Source: Gracilaria gracilis
Taxonomy: Eukaryota > Rhodophyta > Florideophyceae > Gracilariales > Gracilariaceae
Direction: 5' to 3'
Assembly: GCA_030374805.1 (NCBI GenBank)
Contig: JARGSG010000197.1
Span: 1,302,001 to 1,366,000 of the forward strand
Length of the DNA: 64,000 nt
Positions 1 to 11,443 of the stretch are shown piece by piece. The notes under the pieces are model-generated. The model searched no databases. It was not told the DNA's origin and saw nothing but the letters and a program-made list of their open reading frames with translations. Each line of letters starts with the position of its first letter. Positions within the stretch are counted from its first letter, which is position 1. Position numbers and translations under genes: made by a program.

Positions 1-1213
1 GAGGTTGTGAACATGCCTCGTCTTGTGGAGATGGGTGCTTGCGCTTTTGATGTTGCCTTTTATGTTGCCGTTGTCTCGAATACTCCCGTTGGTCGCAGTG
101 TTTCAGAGGTCCGCCATGCTACAGTATCTTGTCCATCGATGATTTGCCTCGGACGCCAGTCAGCGTGTCTAATTCGCTCGGCGACAAATTTCTTGTCGAC
201 GGTGCCGCACGTTCATCTCTATTCGAGAGCCGAGTTCTACTATTTCCAACCTGAAGCCACCCACCAAGCCCTTCGTTAGACCGCTGGTTTTGGCACGCTC
301 CGTTTCCTTCCACCAGTGTCATATTCTCTGTTCTTGTCATTCCGAAGCAGTGCCACTCACCGCCGTCTATCCACACAAAGACCCGCAGGAGAGAGTCTTT
401 CGTATGCAGAGAATATGTGTCGTACATGGTTATAATCCACATTCACGGCCATCGCACTCTCGTAGTCCATCCGCTTTCTCACTGGCTCCCACCCAGATTA
501 TCTGCTTCTCGACATTGGGGAGCTGCCAAAACCAAGACTGAACTGGCACAAACTGCCCACAGCAGTCATGAAGCACATGAACGTCCCCACCGAGCCGCCA
601 TTGATTCATTTTGGTCAAGCTGTTGCCGATTTTGGACTCTACCAGAGTTCAGAAACACCACTGCCCTCCTTGTCGCCACTGATCTCCGCGTCGTCAGGCG
701 CCCAACTCCTATCCACACGCATGTACATCCCGCGCACAGCCGCACCCACTGTCGCTCGCATTCTGAGCCGTCGCAGTATGCATTGTATCTGGCCTCCACC
801 CTTGAAGTTTTTGTCGAAGTCTGATTGTTCCCGCCAAGGAAAGTTGCCATTCGTTTGGAGAAGCAGTGCATTTCATCCGTCGTCTTTGCCCGAACTGCTA
901 CTTCGCAGTTTGTCTGGGCTTGCTCATGCTAAGACGAGTACTTCCAATCTTCTTATGTTCATCCTTTTGGTCTGCTGCTCTCCTACAATTGAGCCCTCGA
1001 CTCTACTTCTGGCAATGTCACACCTCAAACCGAATCAAACACATTCTCCATAATCATCGATGGTTTGTTCGTGTAGTATGGGATGCAAAAGCTCACTTAT
1101 GAAGTTCTCAGTCAATATCCGGCAGCCTAGACTTAAAATCATAAACTGCAACTCCTTCTGGATATCTTCAGCACCTAATGTAACATTCCCTGTGGTCCAT
1201 TTCGAAAACCAAG

Positions 1214-1248
1214 ATGTGGGCCAGATGTGGACGACAGGAGGCCCACAT
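1214..1248. repeat. 9-bp inverted repeat, 17-nt loop
   Basis: ATGTGGGCC at 1214-1222 is matched exactly in reverse complement at 1240-1248. The same GTGGGCC word recurs nearby (about 1287). It could form a hairpin; no role is evident. Confidence 0.6.
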
Positions 1249-1432
1249 GCTACGTGTAAAATGTGTTCGAGGTGAGTCAACAATGTGGGCCAAAACATGG
1301 AGTTTAGATGTGTGCAATATATGGCCGCATTGGAGAGGTCGTAAGCTGGACAAAAAGAGCCCCAAAGTGTTCCCCAGAAAGTGACCGAATGCAGCGCAGA
1401 ATATTACCATTAATTGTGCAAAATCTACTCTA

Positions 1433-1474
1433 GTACAGCCAATGGACTCAACTGGTTGAGTCCATTGACTGTAC
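1433..1474. repeat. 42-bp near-perfect palindrome
   Basis: Two 20-bp arms (1433-1452 and 1455-1474) are reverse complements with a single mismatch, separated by TG. The core words are CAATGGACTCAAC and GTTGAGTCCATTG. Nothing else nearby resembles a transposon end, so its origin is unknown. Confidence 0.9.
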
Positions 1475-2263
1475 GAAATAAGTCCAAAATGGACACCCAA
1501 AAGATCTTCAGAAAAAGTCCCAAACTGGTACTTAAAAAGAGCGAGGAAGGCAGACAATTTGCGTCCAAGGAAGGTATGTATACAGTCCTGGAGGTGTTCA
1601 TAAAAGATGTACAATGGAGCACACGGACGTGCGATATATGGCTTCAGTGTAGACAAGAAACCGTCAGCAGCCTCGCAAGAAATGGACCATATACAGGCAA
1701 GTAGTGTCTCGTATGAGTCGTCATTTTGGCCGACATATACGTCTTAACGGTCTTGTGAACGGGCGCAACTGGAGCAAAAACAGTACAACTTTATGACAAT
1801 TATGTCACCAAATGAAAACTGGTACATGACCATTAGGCACTTCGAAGCCCACAATATGAGATACGAGGAAAACCCAGACACAGGATTGCGTAGCGTGCCC
1901 CCATTATGTGCGCAAACCACCCCTGAACTAGCAAGATACATACTCTGGGAAATAGCATGAAACATTGTCCAAGCCGTGAAACGACATCAATGAGTTGCTA
2001 ATCACTTCTCTGTGTGCAGAGAGAGATGGGAGAGAAGAGGACACATACGTTAGTGGCTGGTGGACAATATCCCAAGTATTGCAGATCTCGTAAATTGATG
2101 GCTCGTTTCTTGAACTTACAAGAGAATCCGTTGGTATTGTTGAAATCCTTGGACAGGGTGAATAACTGATCAAGGTGTCACGCTTCTCTGGAAAAACCGG
2201 GTTCAGCACGCGTCTTCTTGTTCCGACTGCACGCGTTAGGGGAATTCATGGGACGCCCATGCT

Positions 2264-3572
2264 CTACATGCTGAGCACTACGCGTTGATTTGATGGACGA
2301 ACATCTTCTTCATCGTTCTCTTCCTCCGCAAGTATACATCTCTTACGCTTCCTCCCTTTTCCCTTCTGTCGTCGGCCCGGTTCCTTCGAAGCTCGAGAGT
2401 CTTTCCTACCTCCAGGGTCACGACTACGCAACGCAGACCCAGATGGTAGCGACAACCCTGGCTCCTTCACACCCACTTCCTTCCTCATCGGGAGAGTATC
2501 TCCATCCCGTGAACCTTCAGTAAGCCCTTCCTGCGTTTCTCCCTCACATTCGGATGCGTATTCATTTGATTTACCATAATGACCACGAGATGCACCCACC
2601 CTCGCATCGTATCGAGCTCTCTCCAAACTAACTCTGGAAGATGCACTAAATGCACGGCTGGTATCCTTGCCTTTTTCGGCCGCAGTCCTGTTACATGACT
2701 TCCTCGGCAATGCAACATGTTGAGCCTCATCGCCGGACAAGCTTGCGTTGTGACGAACGTTCTCGCCGTTTGTTTGACAGCTGGAAGGCAATGGAGGGCA
2801 AAATTGTGGGAGTAGCAGCAGAACTTCCAATGTCACTTGCCTGCATCACTGCGCTGTAAACGTTGTTGGGCGCACTACCCAGGTGACCCTCGATGGCACC
2901 TTTTCCTGTATTTCGCTTCGTCGCCCGCTTCCGCTCCTCAGATTTAGCTTTCTTATCTCTTTGCATAGCCTCTTTGATGAACTCCGTGATGACCCAATGA
3001 TTCTGAGCGGCTGCCAAAACAGGGAAGGTGTCCACCAGGTTTCGCTTCAGCTGAGAGAGTTGTGGGCCGAATTCATTGCGCAGGGATCTGAACGTGCGGA
3101 TTCCACGCTCCAACCCAAGACGTTGGTACAGAAACTGCCGAATTCTGTCCTTGACCGCATTCGAGATCTCAGGATAGATAGGATAGTTGTCGTCGATTAC
3201 CGCACGGTCATTCATTCCCTCTTGATAAAGGCGATTAAAGATTACCCTCGCCGAGAGCAGTGCACCCGTCGGAAACCCAGCCCTATCATTCTCCTTCATC
3301 TTCCGTTTCGAGGACGCACCGGGAATTCTGACCGAGTTTGCAGGAAGCAATTCACGGTTTGCATGTGGAGCTGCTCTTCCGGTGGCAATGATTCTGGCAT
3401 TGAGAGCTGGGCGGGTCACGAAAGAGTGACTGGCTTTATCTCCCTGTTCATATGCACCAACAGCGTTGCTTGGGCACACAGATGAATCTTCACCGCCTAA
3501 CACGCTGTCTGCAGTAACTTTATGCAATGTTCGTGAACCCATAGTACTGTTCGTAGTTTCAGAATGTAACAT
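2264..3572 (-). CDS. Unrecognised protein, divergent partner of the CACTA-like transposase
   Basis: An ATG-started frame (3572 to 2727, 281 codons) is followed by an overlapping open frame (2836 to 2264), so the product is either spliced or frameshifted. I do not recognise a family. The middle is helix-prone and charged (around YQRLGLERGIRTFRSLRNEF); the end is Lys/Arg-rich with basic runs such as KGKGRKRKR followed by an acidic patch EEENDEEDV, as in nuclear DNA-binding proteins. It is transcribed away from the transposase that starts 490 bp to the right. CACTA elements often carry a second, DNA-binding gene, so an accessory role is a reasonable inference but is not shown by sequence. Confidence 0.4.
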
Positions 3573-4064
3573 AAGGACTTAGTCAGTTTCCGTGATTCCT
3601 GAAATGCATCGACAAGCTTTGCACGCAAAGAGAAGTTGATACAACGTACTTCGCAAGCGCACAGCGGATGTAGTAGGTGCTCTTCAATGGAGAAAGAGGT
3701 AGGAGCAACGAAAGTACGGTCGCGATATCCTAAGTTGGGTTCACCGAGTTGAGGACTGAGTTGACCTGTCGGTGGTGCGGGGAATGGGAGACATAATAAT
3801 GGAGCGGGCAGCTGAGGATTTAAGCGAAGGGAAGCATCGAATGGAGCGAAATTCCTTGAACCGTGTGAAATGAGTCGAAGAGAAAACTGCTTTGAATGTT
3901 TTGAAATCTGGAGAAAGTTTGCATTACTCAGATATTCCTTCACCAAACAATTCGGCTTCAGCAAAAATCAGTGTGCGTATGCTATATTTCATAGTTTCCA
4001 TGACCGGGGTACTCCACAATGCACCTTTTGTTCACCTGTTATACCATTAGTTCATCACTGAGTA

Positions 4065-7000
4065 ATGTCTGCCGAAGGACATGGTCGCCGGAAACGATAT
4101 AGGTGGGAAAGCTCAGGTCAGAACTTTGCCGGTTTAGAACTGCAGGATGGGTACAGTCCTCTAGCATCCGCAGATTCTGCGAAACAAGGCGTTCAAAATG
4201 GAGCATCATTCCGGAGAAGATGCAGATGGGAGACGAATATCGGAACATCAATGCATAACGAAGAGGTACCAGAGCTGCTAACCATACTTAATTCAGTAGC
4301 TGAGGAAGAGATCGACAACGAGAACGGTAAGAACACTCTCAGCTCCCAATACTTGAACGTTCCAGGGAATGAATCGATGCACAACTCCCTGCGCTCGGCA
4401 GACATGTCTCTAGAAATAGCTAAAAATCATGAACAGCTTCGCGACGACGGTACAACAGGTGCCCAGACAGAAATAACTGCGGGAATGCAACACTTCAGTG
4501 AAGAGGAAGAGTATTTGTTGCTTTCGCCAGATGTAACAACAATTGAACAAGATCTTTGGGACATCCCTGCCCCTCTTTCACAGGAAGATCAGTACGCGAG
4601 CTCTCAGAATAGCATGCACTACCCGTGTGAGAAACAAGCAGAGTTCGAAAGACTTACAGACTTTTTGCACAGTGCCGAGATGTCTAACGTGTCGCAAAGA
4701 GCGCTTCAAAGGTTGCTGCAGACACAACCTCTCTCATCTAGGTTCTCACTCAAGAGTTTGAATGCGTACTCAATTCGAAAGTCATTGTTGTGCAAGTCCA
4801 AAGTCGCAACGTGCCCTCACGGTCATGCTGCTCAATCTGGATGTGCGAAGAGGATGGATTGCTGCCCCGTATGTGGTAAAAAGTTCAAGAAAGAATCGAA
4901 ATCCTTTTGGTTTTTGAAACTGTCTTCAGCACTTAGAGGTCTTTTCAACGCCAAAGAGACGTTTGCAGAACTCATGGATGGTTGTAGAAGAGCCTGTAAC
5001 AGTATATCGCTTCCAATTCAGCAGAGACCTCCCCATGATTATTACCATGGCTCTACCTTCTTTAGATTGCATGAATCAAATTTGCGAGGTTGGAGGGAGG
5101 ATGAAGAGATATTCATATATGTCACACTCTCTACTGATGGATTTGAGTGCGGAAAGCGTAGGAATGGTACAGTAATCTCGACATGGCCTCTCGTGTCAAC
5201 AATCCTCAACTTCAGACCGAAGGCACGAAGCAAAGCATCCAACGCAATAATTCATGCAGTAATTCCTGGGAATCATGACTCGGAGTATTTTAACACTTTC
5301 CTCGCACAACTGGTGCTCGATCTCCGAACTCTCGAGAACGGTATCAGAATGCCGTGTTACGATAGAAAAATACGAACGGTGAAGGCATTGTGCTGTACTT
5401 TACAGCAGATTGGCCAGCTGCCTCAAAGGTCTTTGGCTATGTCGGACATAATGGGACAACATTCTGTCGATTTTGACACAAGACGAAGCAGTACATGAAA
5501 CAGTGCAATAGTAATTGCGCGGTACCTGAGATGAGAGTGGGAGCTATCAAGCACCTTCTTCGAACGGGAAACTCACGGGCCATACGAGATTTCATTGACC
5601 TGGAATGTCCAGGAAAGCGGGAAAGTAAGGATGTTATGATAGCATGGAGAAAGCTTTCTCAGGAACATGTTGACCCAAGAATCAGAAAAGAAATCCGTAT
5701 GAGCTCTGGAATCAAGAGAAGGTCAGTATTGTCCCATTTGAAGATGGATTATGTGTGCTCCTTTCCGTATGATGCTATGCATCTAGTTCTCTTAGGCTGG
5801 GTGAAACATGTTCTTAACCTCATTACGGGATCGCATCCCAAACTTGAAGGAGTTTCACCGAAACCAGGATACTGTATTTCAGGTGATACTTTGTCGAAGA
5901 TCAACAGATCTATGGAACACTCAAGAAAAGCGGTACCCAGCTCATGGGGAAGATCCCTACTTTCTCTTGAGTACCTTTCAAGATATAAGGCGAAAGATTT
6001 CAGACGCCATGCTGAGCTGTACTTGGTTCCTTTCTTACACCGATACAGGGTTCGAAAAGGTATCCTGCTTCTGGCTGTGGTCACATCAAAGCTCGTATCA
6101 CTTTCATTTTCCTACAACTCTGGGCCGGAGCAGGTGCAAATGATGCAATCTGTCATCGAGGAGGCGTACACGAGGTTCTGTATCTTGTTCTGCCGCTCTG
6201 AATCCGATTCATTCTGCTTTACGCCAACAACACACGCAATGCTTCATCTTCCGGACCTTCTCAGAGAATGTGGACCACTCCCACTGTCATCGCAGTTCGT
6301 AATTGAGAGATTACTTGGAGAAGTTGGAAAAAGGATACAGAGTACCTCTCACATTAGCTCTCATATATTTCACAAGAACTTCCGACTTTTGGCCCTCAAA
6401 CTCACGAACAATGGTACGACACCCGGAAGAAAGAATGATGGTTCCAATTCCGTTAGCCTTAGAAATTCGTCCAGCGACATGAAAGGCGTCGAAAATTGGA
6501 TGCATGGCACAGGAGTCAATGTTCGATGCCACGGTGTAGGATCGATTTCGGAACATGTTTCAAATGATTTCCAACTTGCTTTGAATCGAATTGTATCAAA
6601 GACCTTCAACCACGCCCTCTCCAACTACAATCTCAAGTACTTCAAACGCTTCGGCAGTGCATCGATACTGAGAGATGGTTACACAATATCCTTAGAGACC
6701 AAAGATGTCTTTCGGGCACGTTTCTCGAAACAGCAGTCTGCACGTCAAAAATGTCATATTGCTGCACACTTTGTCCCAGATTCATTACCTTCAGAAACAT
6801 CCTTCTCATCCACGGAAATAGACCAAAGGGATTTGTACTATGGTGCAGTGCACCAGATATACGGGGTTTTTCTTGAATTTCAAACGAGTGGAGGACTGGA
6901 TACTGTCACACTGGTCCTGGTTGATGTAGCGTGGCAATATGGTCTTACAGAAGACTCTGCTCACGGTGTAGTATATGCAGAGGGTAGACAGAACACCGTG

Positions 7001-7150
7001 CGATCGGTCGAGAACATTCATTGCGTCGATAGAGTGATCGCGATGTTAGACATTTCGGGACGTCGTTACTTCCTGGACGAGAAGCAAAACCGTAATTCCA
7101 TTTGCACTTGTGTTCCGAAGACTCTTCAAGGTGTTCGCAAGAGAATATAA
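4065..7150 (+). pseudogene. CACTA/Tnp2-like transposase, decayed
   Basis: Reading starts at the ATG at 4065. A cysteine cluster with CPVCGKKF lies near 4875. It is followed by a catalytic-core-like stretch (LSTDGFECG near 5130), a DWPAASKVFG motif near 5408-5450, and the C-terminal landmark PYDAMHLVLLGWVKH near 5770, all features of the Tnp2-type transposases of CACTA/Plavaka elements. The conserved stretch at about 5380-5490 is read in a different frame from both flanking frames (4065-5498 and 5495-7150), so at least two frameshifts are present. No CACT-type terminal repeats were found by eye on either side. Codon use is unremarkable. The reaction would be cut-and-paste transposition in the nucleus; this copy should be inactive. 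Confidence 0.7.
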
Positions 7151-8348
7151 TAAACAGCTTTGAGAAGGGGCGTTTACAGGTACAGAGGAGCTGTATGGAC
7201 TCTGTCAGTGATGCCCGATGGAGCCGAAATAGAAAACATTCCCGAGCAGATTACCGTCGCAGTTGTTGGATATTCACCCCCAATCCATTTTGACAGTGAG
7301 TGTTCCTTGCACCCGAATACGCAAATGTGTACCAAACCACAGCCAGAAAGAATACCGATACGCCGCTTCCCTTACGCTACAAACCTGGCGCCGATCATCA
7401 ATTGCATGTACCGAAACAGTACAACAGCCACGTCTTGCAGGTACGCAGTCCAGGGATGTTACAGTGTCAAGAATATAACTGGCAACATGAGGGATGCAGC
7501 CGAAGCGAGACATGTGAATCGTTCATTCTATAAGGTAAGAAAGATTCCTTCCAATGTTCTTGCGATGAAGTCTTCGGCCATAACGTCGACCACGTCCTCT
7601 TTTGCTCAAGTAGGAATGTCATGAATTTAATCTAGACCTTTCAACGCTCGATCGGTTCGGTGTGATTAACTTTGAATGCAATGTCGGCGTCGCTCTTCTG
7701 CCAGACTGCACAGAAAGCAGAAGGATTTTGGCAGATGAGATTTGCTTGCGCCGTCACAGCTTCCGTACAGGGTCAGTTGCAGTGCCCTCTCGGACGAAAA
7801 CGGGTAAACGTAGCGAGATATGTAAAACGTAGCTCATTGGTTAGCAGAGAGGACACGAGGGAACCATCGTCGTTCTCTGATTGGCAGAAAACCGGGACAC
7901 GAATTCTTGTCTCATTCCATTAAACGCGTTGTGCAAAACCCTTTTCGAGCTGTCATGAGCATTGAACAGACAGTACGAAAGACCATTAATATAGAGTGTT
8001 CGAAGCGATTGGTGGGAGCGAAGCAAAAAAAGTGACGGTTATGTATCCCGGGGGTATCTGAGAGCTTGAGCGGCGACAAGGGCTGCGATGACAAAGTTGA
8101 GAGGCTTATGGCGCATCTCATGGCCAATACTGATGCAGTGAGCTTTCGATTTTTAACTTGTACCGCCTACGCCAATTGCCGTACATTTTGCCCTTCTCAC
8201 AAAGCTTATGTTTCTAATTCTATAACACTTCCGATTCCACCATATCCATCATGGATCATAACTTGTTGTAAACCCTCTCGATAAATATGCGCTCACCACC
8301 ACAGCATCGCGAAGCGCTTGACTAATTGCCAGATTATCCAGAAAGAAC
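7151..8348. other. No gene recognised
   Basis: A frame at 7160-7624 follows the transposase directly and might be its decayed 3' part, since it starts 10 bp after the stop, but no motif supports this. The rest (7630-8348) shows no coding or repeat signal to me. Confidence 0.4.
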
Positions 8349-8472
8349 TCACAATACGTAAAGGTATGGCGTGAGATATGGAAAAGTTGCAGAACTCAAG
8401 CCACAAGCAAGTAACAGGGAACAGTCTCCTGTTCTTACTGTGGGGCTTCTCTGTTCTATGTGTATAACGGAT

Positions 8473-8853
8473 TCATAAACTTTGACACGTCCGCATTGAC
8501 AAACGCAGATGCGGATGCTGCGGATGGTGTAACTGATGACAACAAAAACCTTTTTCGATCTCAGCTGCGTCGAGGTCGCCACAACTGTCGGTGTCATACA
8601 TGTGGAAAAGGTACCGTAGGCGCTCTTCCGCGCTCCCCTCTCCAATGCTCTCCATGCTGACGGAGGCCTCTCCATGGTCGGGGGAGACCTGCGACAGGCT
8701 GGTGCTGGGGAAGGTGGCCAGCTCGCTCCCGCGCGAGAGCGTAGAGGGCGCAGAGAGGTCGAGCGAGAGGGCGAGGCAGAGACGGCGCGTGGGCGCCAGG
8801 GAGGCGCTAGAAGGACGCGGCGCGCGCGAGCGCGCGGCGCTGGGGAGGGGCAT
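8473..8853 (-). pseudogene. EF-hand calcium-binding protein, 5' part only
   Basis: From an ATG at 8853 the minus strand encodes about 72 Ser/Ala/Pro-rich residues, then an EF-hand: entering helix AEERLRYLFHMY, loop DTDSCGDLDAAE (residues 87-98) and exit helix. Loop positions 1, 3, 9 and 12 carry D, D, D and E, and position 6 is Gly; position 5 is Cys rather than the usual Asp/Asn/Ser. Directly after the loop the frame runs into 25 unrelated residues and a stop, while another frame stays open to 8349, so the 3' part looks frameshifted or missing. EF-hand pairs are the rule, so a single hand also suggests truncation. Calcium-dependent mitochondrial carriers and calcium-dependent kinases have similar hands, but nothing further decides between them. 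The gene diverges from the decarboxylase at 9126. Confidence 0.6.
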
Positions 8854-9125
8854 TGTGTTGGAGAGGGGAAGAGCGGAGATGGAGCTGCGAGCGTCGCGGC
8901 GCGGCGCTTTTTAATACGGCGCTACAGCCCGCCGCTGCTGCGCCAATGCTCTGGCGCGTGTGCGCAATTCGGCCACGTGCAGCACGCGCACGCGCGCGCG
9001 GGGGGCAACAGCGACGCACGCGCGCGGGGGGCAACAGCGGCGCGCAGCGAGCTGTCAGTGCCACCGCGCTGTAAGGAAGCGCGAGTGCGCGTGCCGCTTG
9101 ATCTCAGCGCCGCCTGATGCACGCG
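8854..9125. promoter_or_regulatory. Shared GC-rich divergent promoter region
   Basis: This 272-bp gap separates the start codons of two divergent genes. It is extremely rich in G, C and CpG, including long CGCG runs, unlike the rest of the window. No TATA box is visible. The assignment rests on position and composition. Confidence 0.45.
8988..9039. repeat. Two tandem copies of a 26-bp GC-rich unit
   Basis: GGGGGGCAACAGCG occurs at 9000-9013 and 9026-9039, each preceded by an alternating CG tract, giving a 26-bp period. It lies in the promoter gap between the EF-hand and decarboxylase genes. Confidence 0.8.
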
Positions 9126-10359
9126 ATGAGCTTGCGCTTCGCCTACTCGCCGGCGCGCATCGCCCGCGCCTGCAGCATAGCGCCGCCGTCCGCTTTCTTT
9201 GGCGCGCTGCGGCTTCGCGCGCGGCGCGACGCGCGAAGCGTCGTTCACAAGGCGGCACCGCTCTCGCCGCGGCGGCTGTGAGCCTCCGCGCTGCCCACGC
9301 CAGCGAACGAGCCACTGCTGCTACGCGCCGCCCGCGGCCAGCGCGTTGAGCGTCCGCCCGTCTGGCTCATGCGTCAGGCTGGCCGCTACATGGCCGACTT
9401 CTGCGCCTAGAGCGAAAAGTACCCCTTCCGCCACCGCTCCGAGACTCCCGACATCGCGCGCGAGCTCTCGTTGCAGCCGTGGCGCCCCTTTGGCCTCGAC
9501 GCCGTCATTTTCTTCTCCGACATCCTCACGCCGTTGCCAGCGTTCGACCAGCACTTTGATATCGTCCCCGGCACGAGGCCCATCATGACAGACCCGTTGA
9601 GAACTCATGAGCAGATTCGGAGCCTCATTGCCAATGAGTTTGATCTGGGAAAACTCCAGTTTGTGCGTCAGGTTTTGCAGGCGCTCCGACGCGACATCGA
9701 TCCGCACACTGCGCTGCTCGGTTTTGTTGGCACTTCGTTCACGCTCGCCGCCTACATGATCGAGGGTCGCTCAGCTAAGAACCTGCTCAACGTTAAGCGC
9801 TTCATGTACTCTACGTCTGACGATCGTCTGCCTCTGCTCCTGGATCGACCCTTGGACCTTGTCGCCGATTATGCTGTCTTTCAGATAGAGTCCGGAGCTC
9901 AAGCCGTTCAACTCTTTGATTCATGGGCACACCACCTGTCGCCGGAACAGTACAGGCGCTTCGCGATCCCCTATGCCAAGAAATCAATCACGGCAATCAA
10001 GAAGCGATGCCCGGATACGCCCGTCATTTTTTTTTGCCAATGGCTTGGCGGGAAAGATAAACGACATTTGCTCAGAATTTAGTGGCGTGGCTGATGTGCT
10101 GGGTGTTGACTGGTCCGTGCGCCTCTCTGATGTCAGGCGAGAGTAGAGTGGTGTGCTGCAAGGGAACGTCGATCCCGCTGTACTGGCAGTTGGTGATGAA
10201 TATGCCATTCACGCCGCTGTGTCAGACACTGTGATGCAGAATGGCGGCACACAGAAGCTCATCATGAACCTCGGGCATGGTGTGGTACAGCAAACACCTG
10301 AATCTGCGGTCGCTGAGTTCGTCGATAGCGTCAAGGAACTAGCTCCGGTTTCTGTGTGA
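9126..10359 (+). pseudogene. hemE: Plastid-type uroporphyrinogen decarboxylase, degenerate copy
   Basis: The family converts uroporphyrinogen III to coproporphyrinogen III in haem/chlorophyll synthesis. From ATG 9126 the first ~50 residues are Arg/Ser/Ala-rich with SAFFGALRLRARR, resembling a plastid transit peptide. Family landmarks follow in order: [24 protein letters not shown] (substrate-binding Arg), FFSDILTPLPAF (catalytic Asp), TSFTLAAYMIEG, FDSWAHHLSPEQY, GNVDPAVL and LGHGVVQQTPE, ending at residue-level completeness with TAA-free sequence to the TGA at 10357. The reading frame is interrupted by TGA (9279-9281), TAG (9408-9410), a nine-T run (10027-10035) where one extra T shifts the frame, and TAG (10144-10146). 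Conservation between the lesions is high, so decay is recent, or some lesions are assembly errors. Because the enzyme is essential, another working copy is expected elsewhere. Confidence 0.9.
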
Positions 10360-10482
10360 ACAGTATCAATGACTGTCGTTTACTTTTGTCTGAGTCAGTA
10401 AACTGGCTAATGTTCATCCCCAGCTGTCCGCATTTGCTGTCAACTCTGAACCGAACTATCTTGGTTATTCTTCTCCTGCCTT

Positions 10483-10977
10483 TCAGATCCCACACTTGAT
10501 TAACATTAGAACGCCGAATACAAAGTTTACCGCCACGCCACACGCGAGTCCGCTGCGCCATCGTTCTGACATGCCGATGCTCTTGTCCATCGAGACTATG
10601 ACCATGATGAATCCGAAGAGCAGTCCAATTAGAAACCCGCATATCCATTCAAGTCTCCTTCGCCCAGATCGTGCGTCATTTGATGTGTTCTTCATAGTAA
10701 TACGCGTAGAGCTGTGCGACTTGCGCGAGCTCTCCTCGGCAGACGGTGAAGGCGTCGTAACGGCGCATTGAACCAGTCCACATGCCAGAATTGAAGGTGG
10801 GGATAACAACCGTTCCTCACCCAGTACTTTCCCTTGAACTATGATCCGAGCATTTTTGCACGCATTGCTGTGGTCCGCAAGTATTGCAGCACGTAGATGG
10901 GACACCTTTGAACCTTTTGGCATTTCCATCTCAATTGGCGTGTCAGCGCCATTGACAGATACGCGCAAAGACGGCAT
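10483..10977 (-). CDS. Ubiquitin-like domain membrane protein
   Basis: This 164-residue protein starts at the first in-frame ATG (10977); an upstream TGA closes the frame. Residues 1-75 look like a ubiquitin-like fold: alternating strands (SLRVSVNG, IEMEMPKGSKVSHLRAAIL) and a KNARIIVQGKVLGEERLL segment typical of the region around the ubiquitin hydrophobic patch. There is no C-terminal Gly-Gly, so conjugation is unlikely. A Ser/Thr-rich linker follows, then two membrane segments near the C-terminus (CGFLIGLLFGFIMVIVSM and CGVAVNFVFGVLMLI). UBL plus C-terminal membrane spans is the layout of TMUB and Dsc3-type proteins of membrane ubiquitin-ligase complexes, so a role in ER/Golgi protein quality control is a plausible inference. 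It ends at a TGA and appears intact. It lies in tandem, 467 bp downstream of the FGGY kinase. Confidence 0.6.
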   Translation of the reverse strand: MPSLRVSVNGADTPIEMEMPKGSKVSHLRAAILADHSNACKNARIIVQGKVLGEERLLSPPSILACGLVQCAVTTPSPSAEESSRKSHSSTRITMKNTSNDARSGRRRLEWICGFLIGLLFGFIMVIVSMDKSIGMSERWRSGLACGVAVNFVFGVLMLIKCGI

Positions 10978-11443
10978 TGTTCCGGGTTCAGACTTCTGAT
11001 TCAAGCGGGACTGTCATGTGAGGCTCTTTGTCGATTCTGTTTAGCTTCAGATGAACTGTTCAGCCGAAGTTTTGGTATGCTCACACTGTGTGTGCGACGG
11101 TCGTGGCTACACTTCAGGTGCCACAAAACTTCTCTCATTCCCATTTTGTCACAAGGCTCTCGAATTAAGATCGCCCTATCGCCAAGCGCCGTGTGGGAAA
11201 TCATATGAAAGAGTCAGATAGTCATACAACGGTTTGAAAAGCATAACTGTAGTTTTGCGGGTAAAACCGTTGCATGACTAATCCCGACTTGTTCTGTCAA
11301 CCCTGCAAAACGAGTACAACTTTGTTCGTTAAAACAATCAGACGCCTCTCCAAAGGTCGCTGGCAAAAGGAACGCCACAGGCGCCCCCAACTGACTGAAA
11401 TGGTTTGAAACTGTTGTTTTCGAGGAGTCAAGCATCACGCATT

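Larger units (their letters stand above)
1..2263. other. No gene recognised
   Basis: Several open frames of 60-190 codons occur on both strands, but none carries a motif I recognise and they overlap one another, as expected of chance frames. The stretch has repeated short phrases containing GTGGGCC near 1210-1330 and two inverted repeats listed separately. It may be decayed mobile DNA; I cannot assign it. Confidence 0.5.

Noticed and set aside
8674-9117. Plus-strand Arg/Ala-rich ORF of 147 codons
   Set aside because: Its composition follows from the GC-rich CpG tract; it overlaps the EF-hand gene and the promoter gap and has low-complexity sequence only.
9279-10146. Variant genetic code or recoding of UAG/UGA as an explanation for in-frame stops
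   Set aside because: All three stop codons and frameshifts interrupt conserved genes in this window, while the intact kinase, vWA and ubiquitin-like genes end normally at TAA or TGA. Simple decay explains it better.
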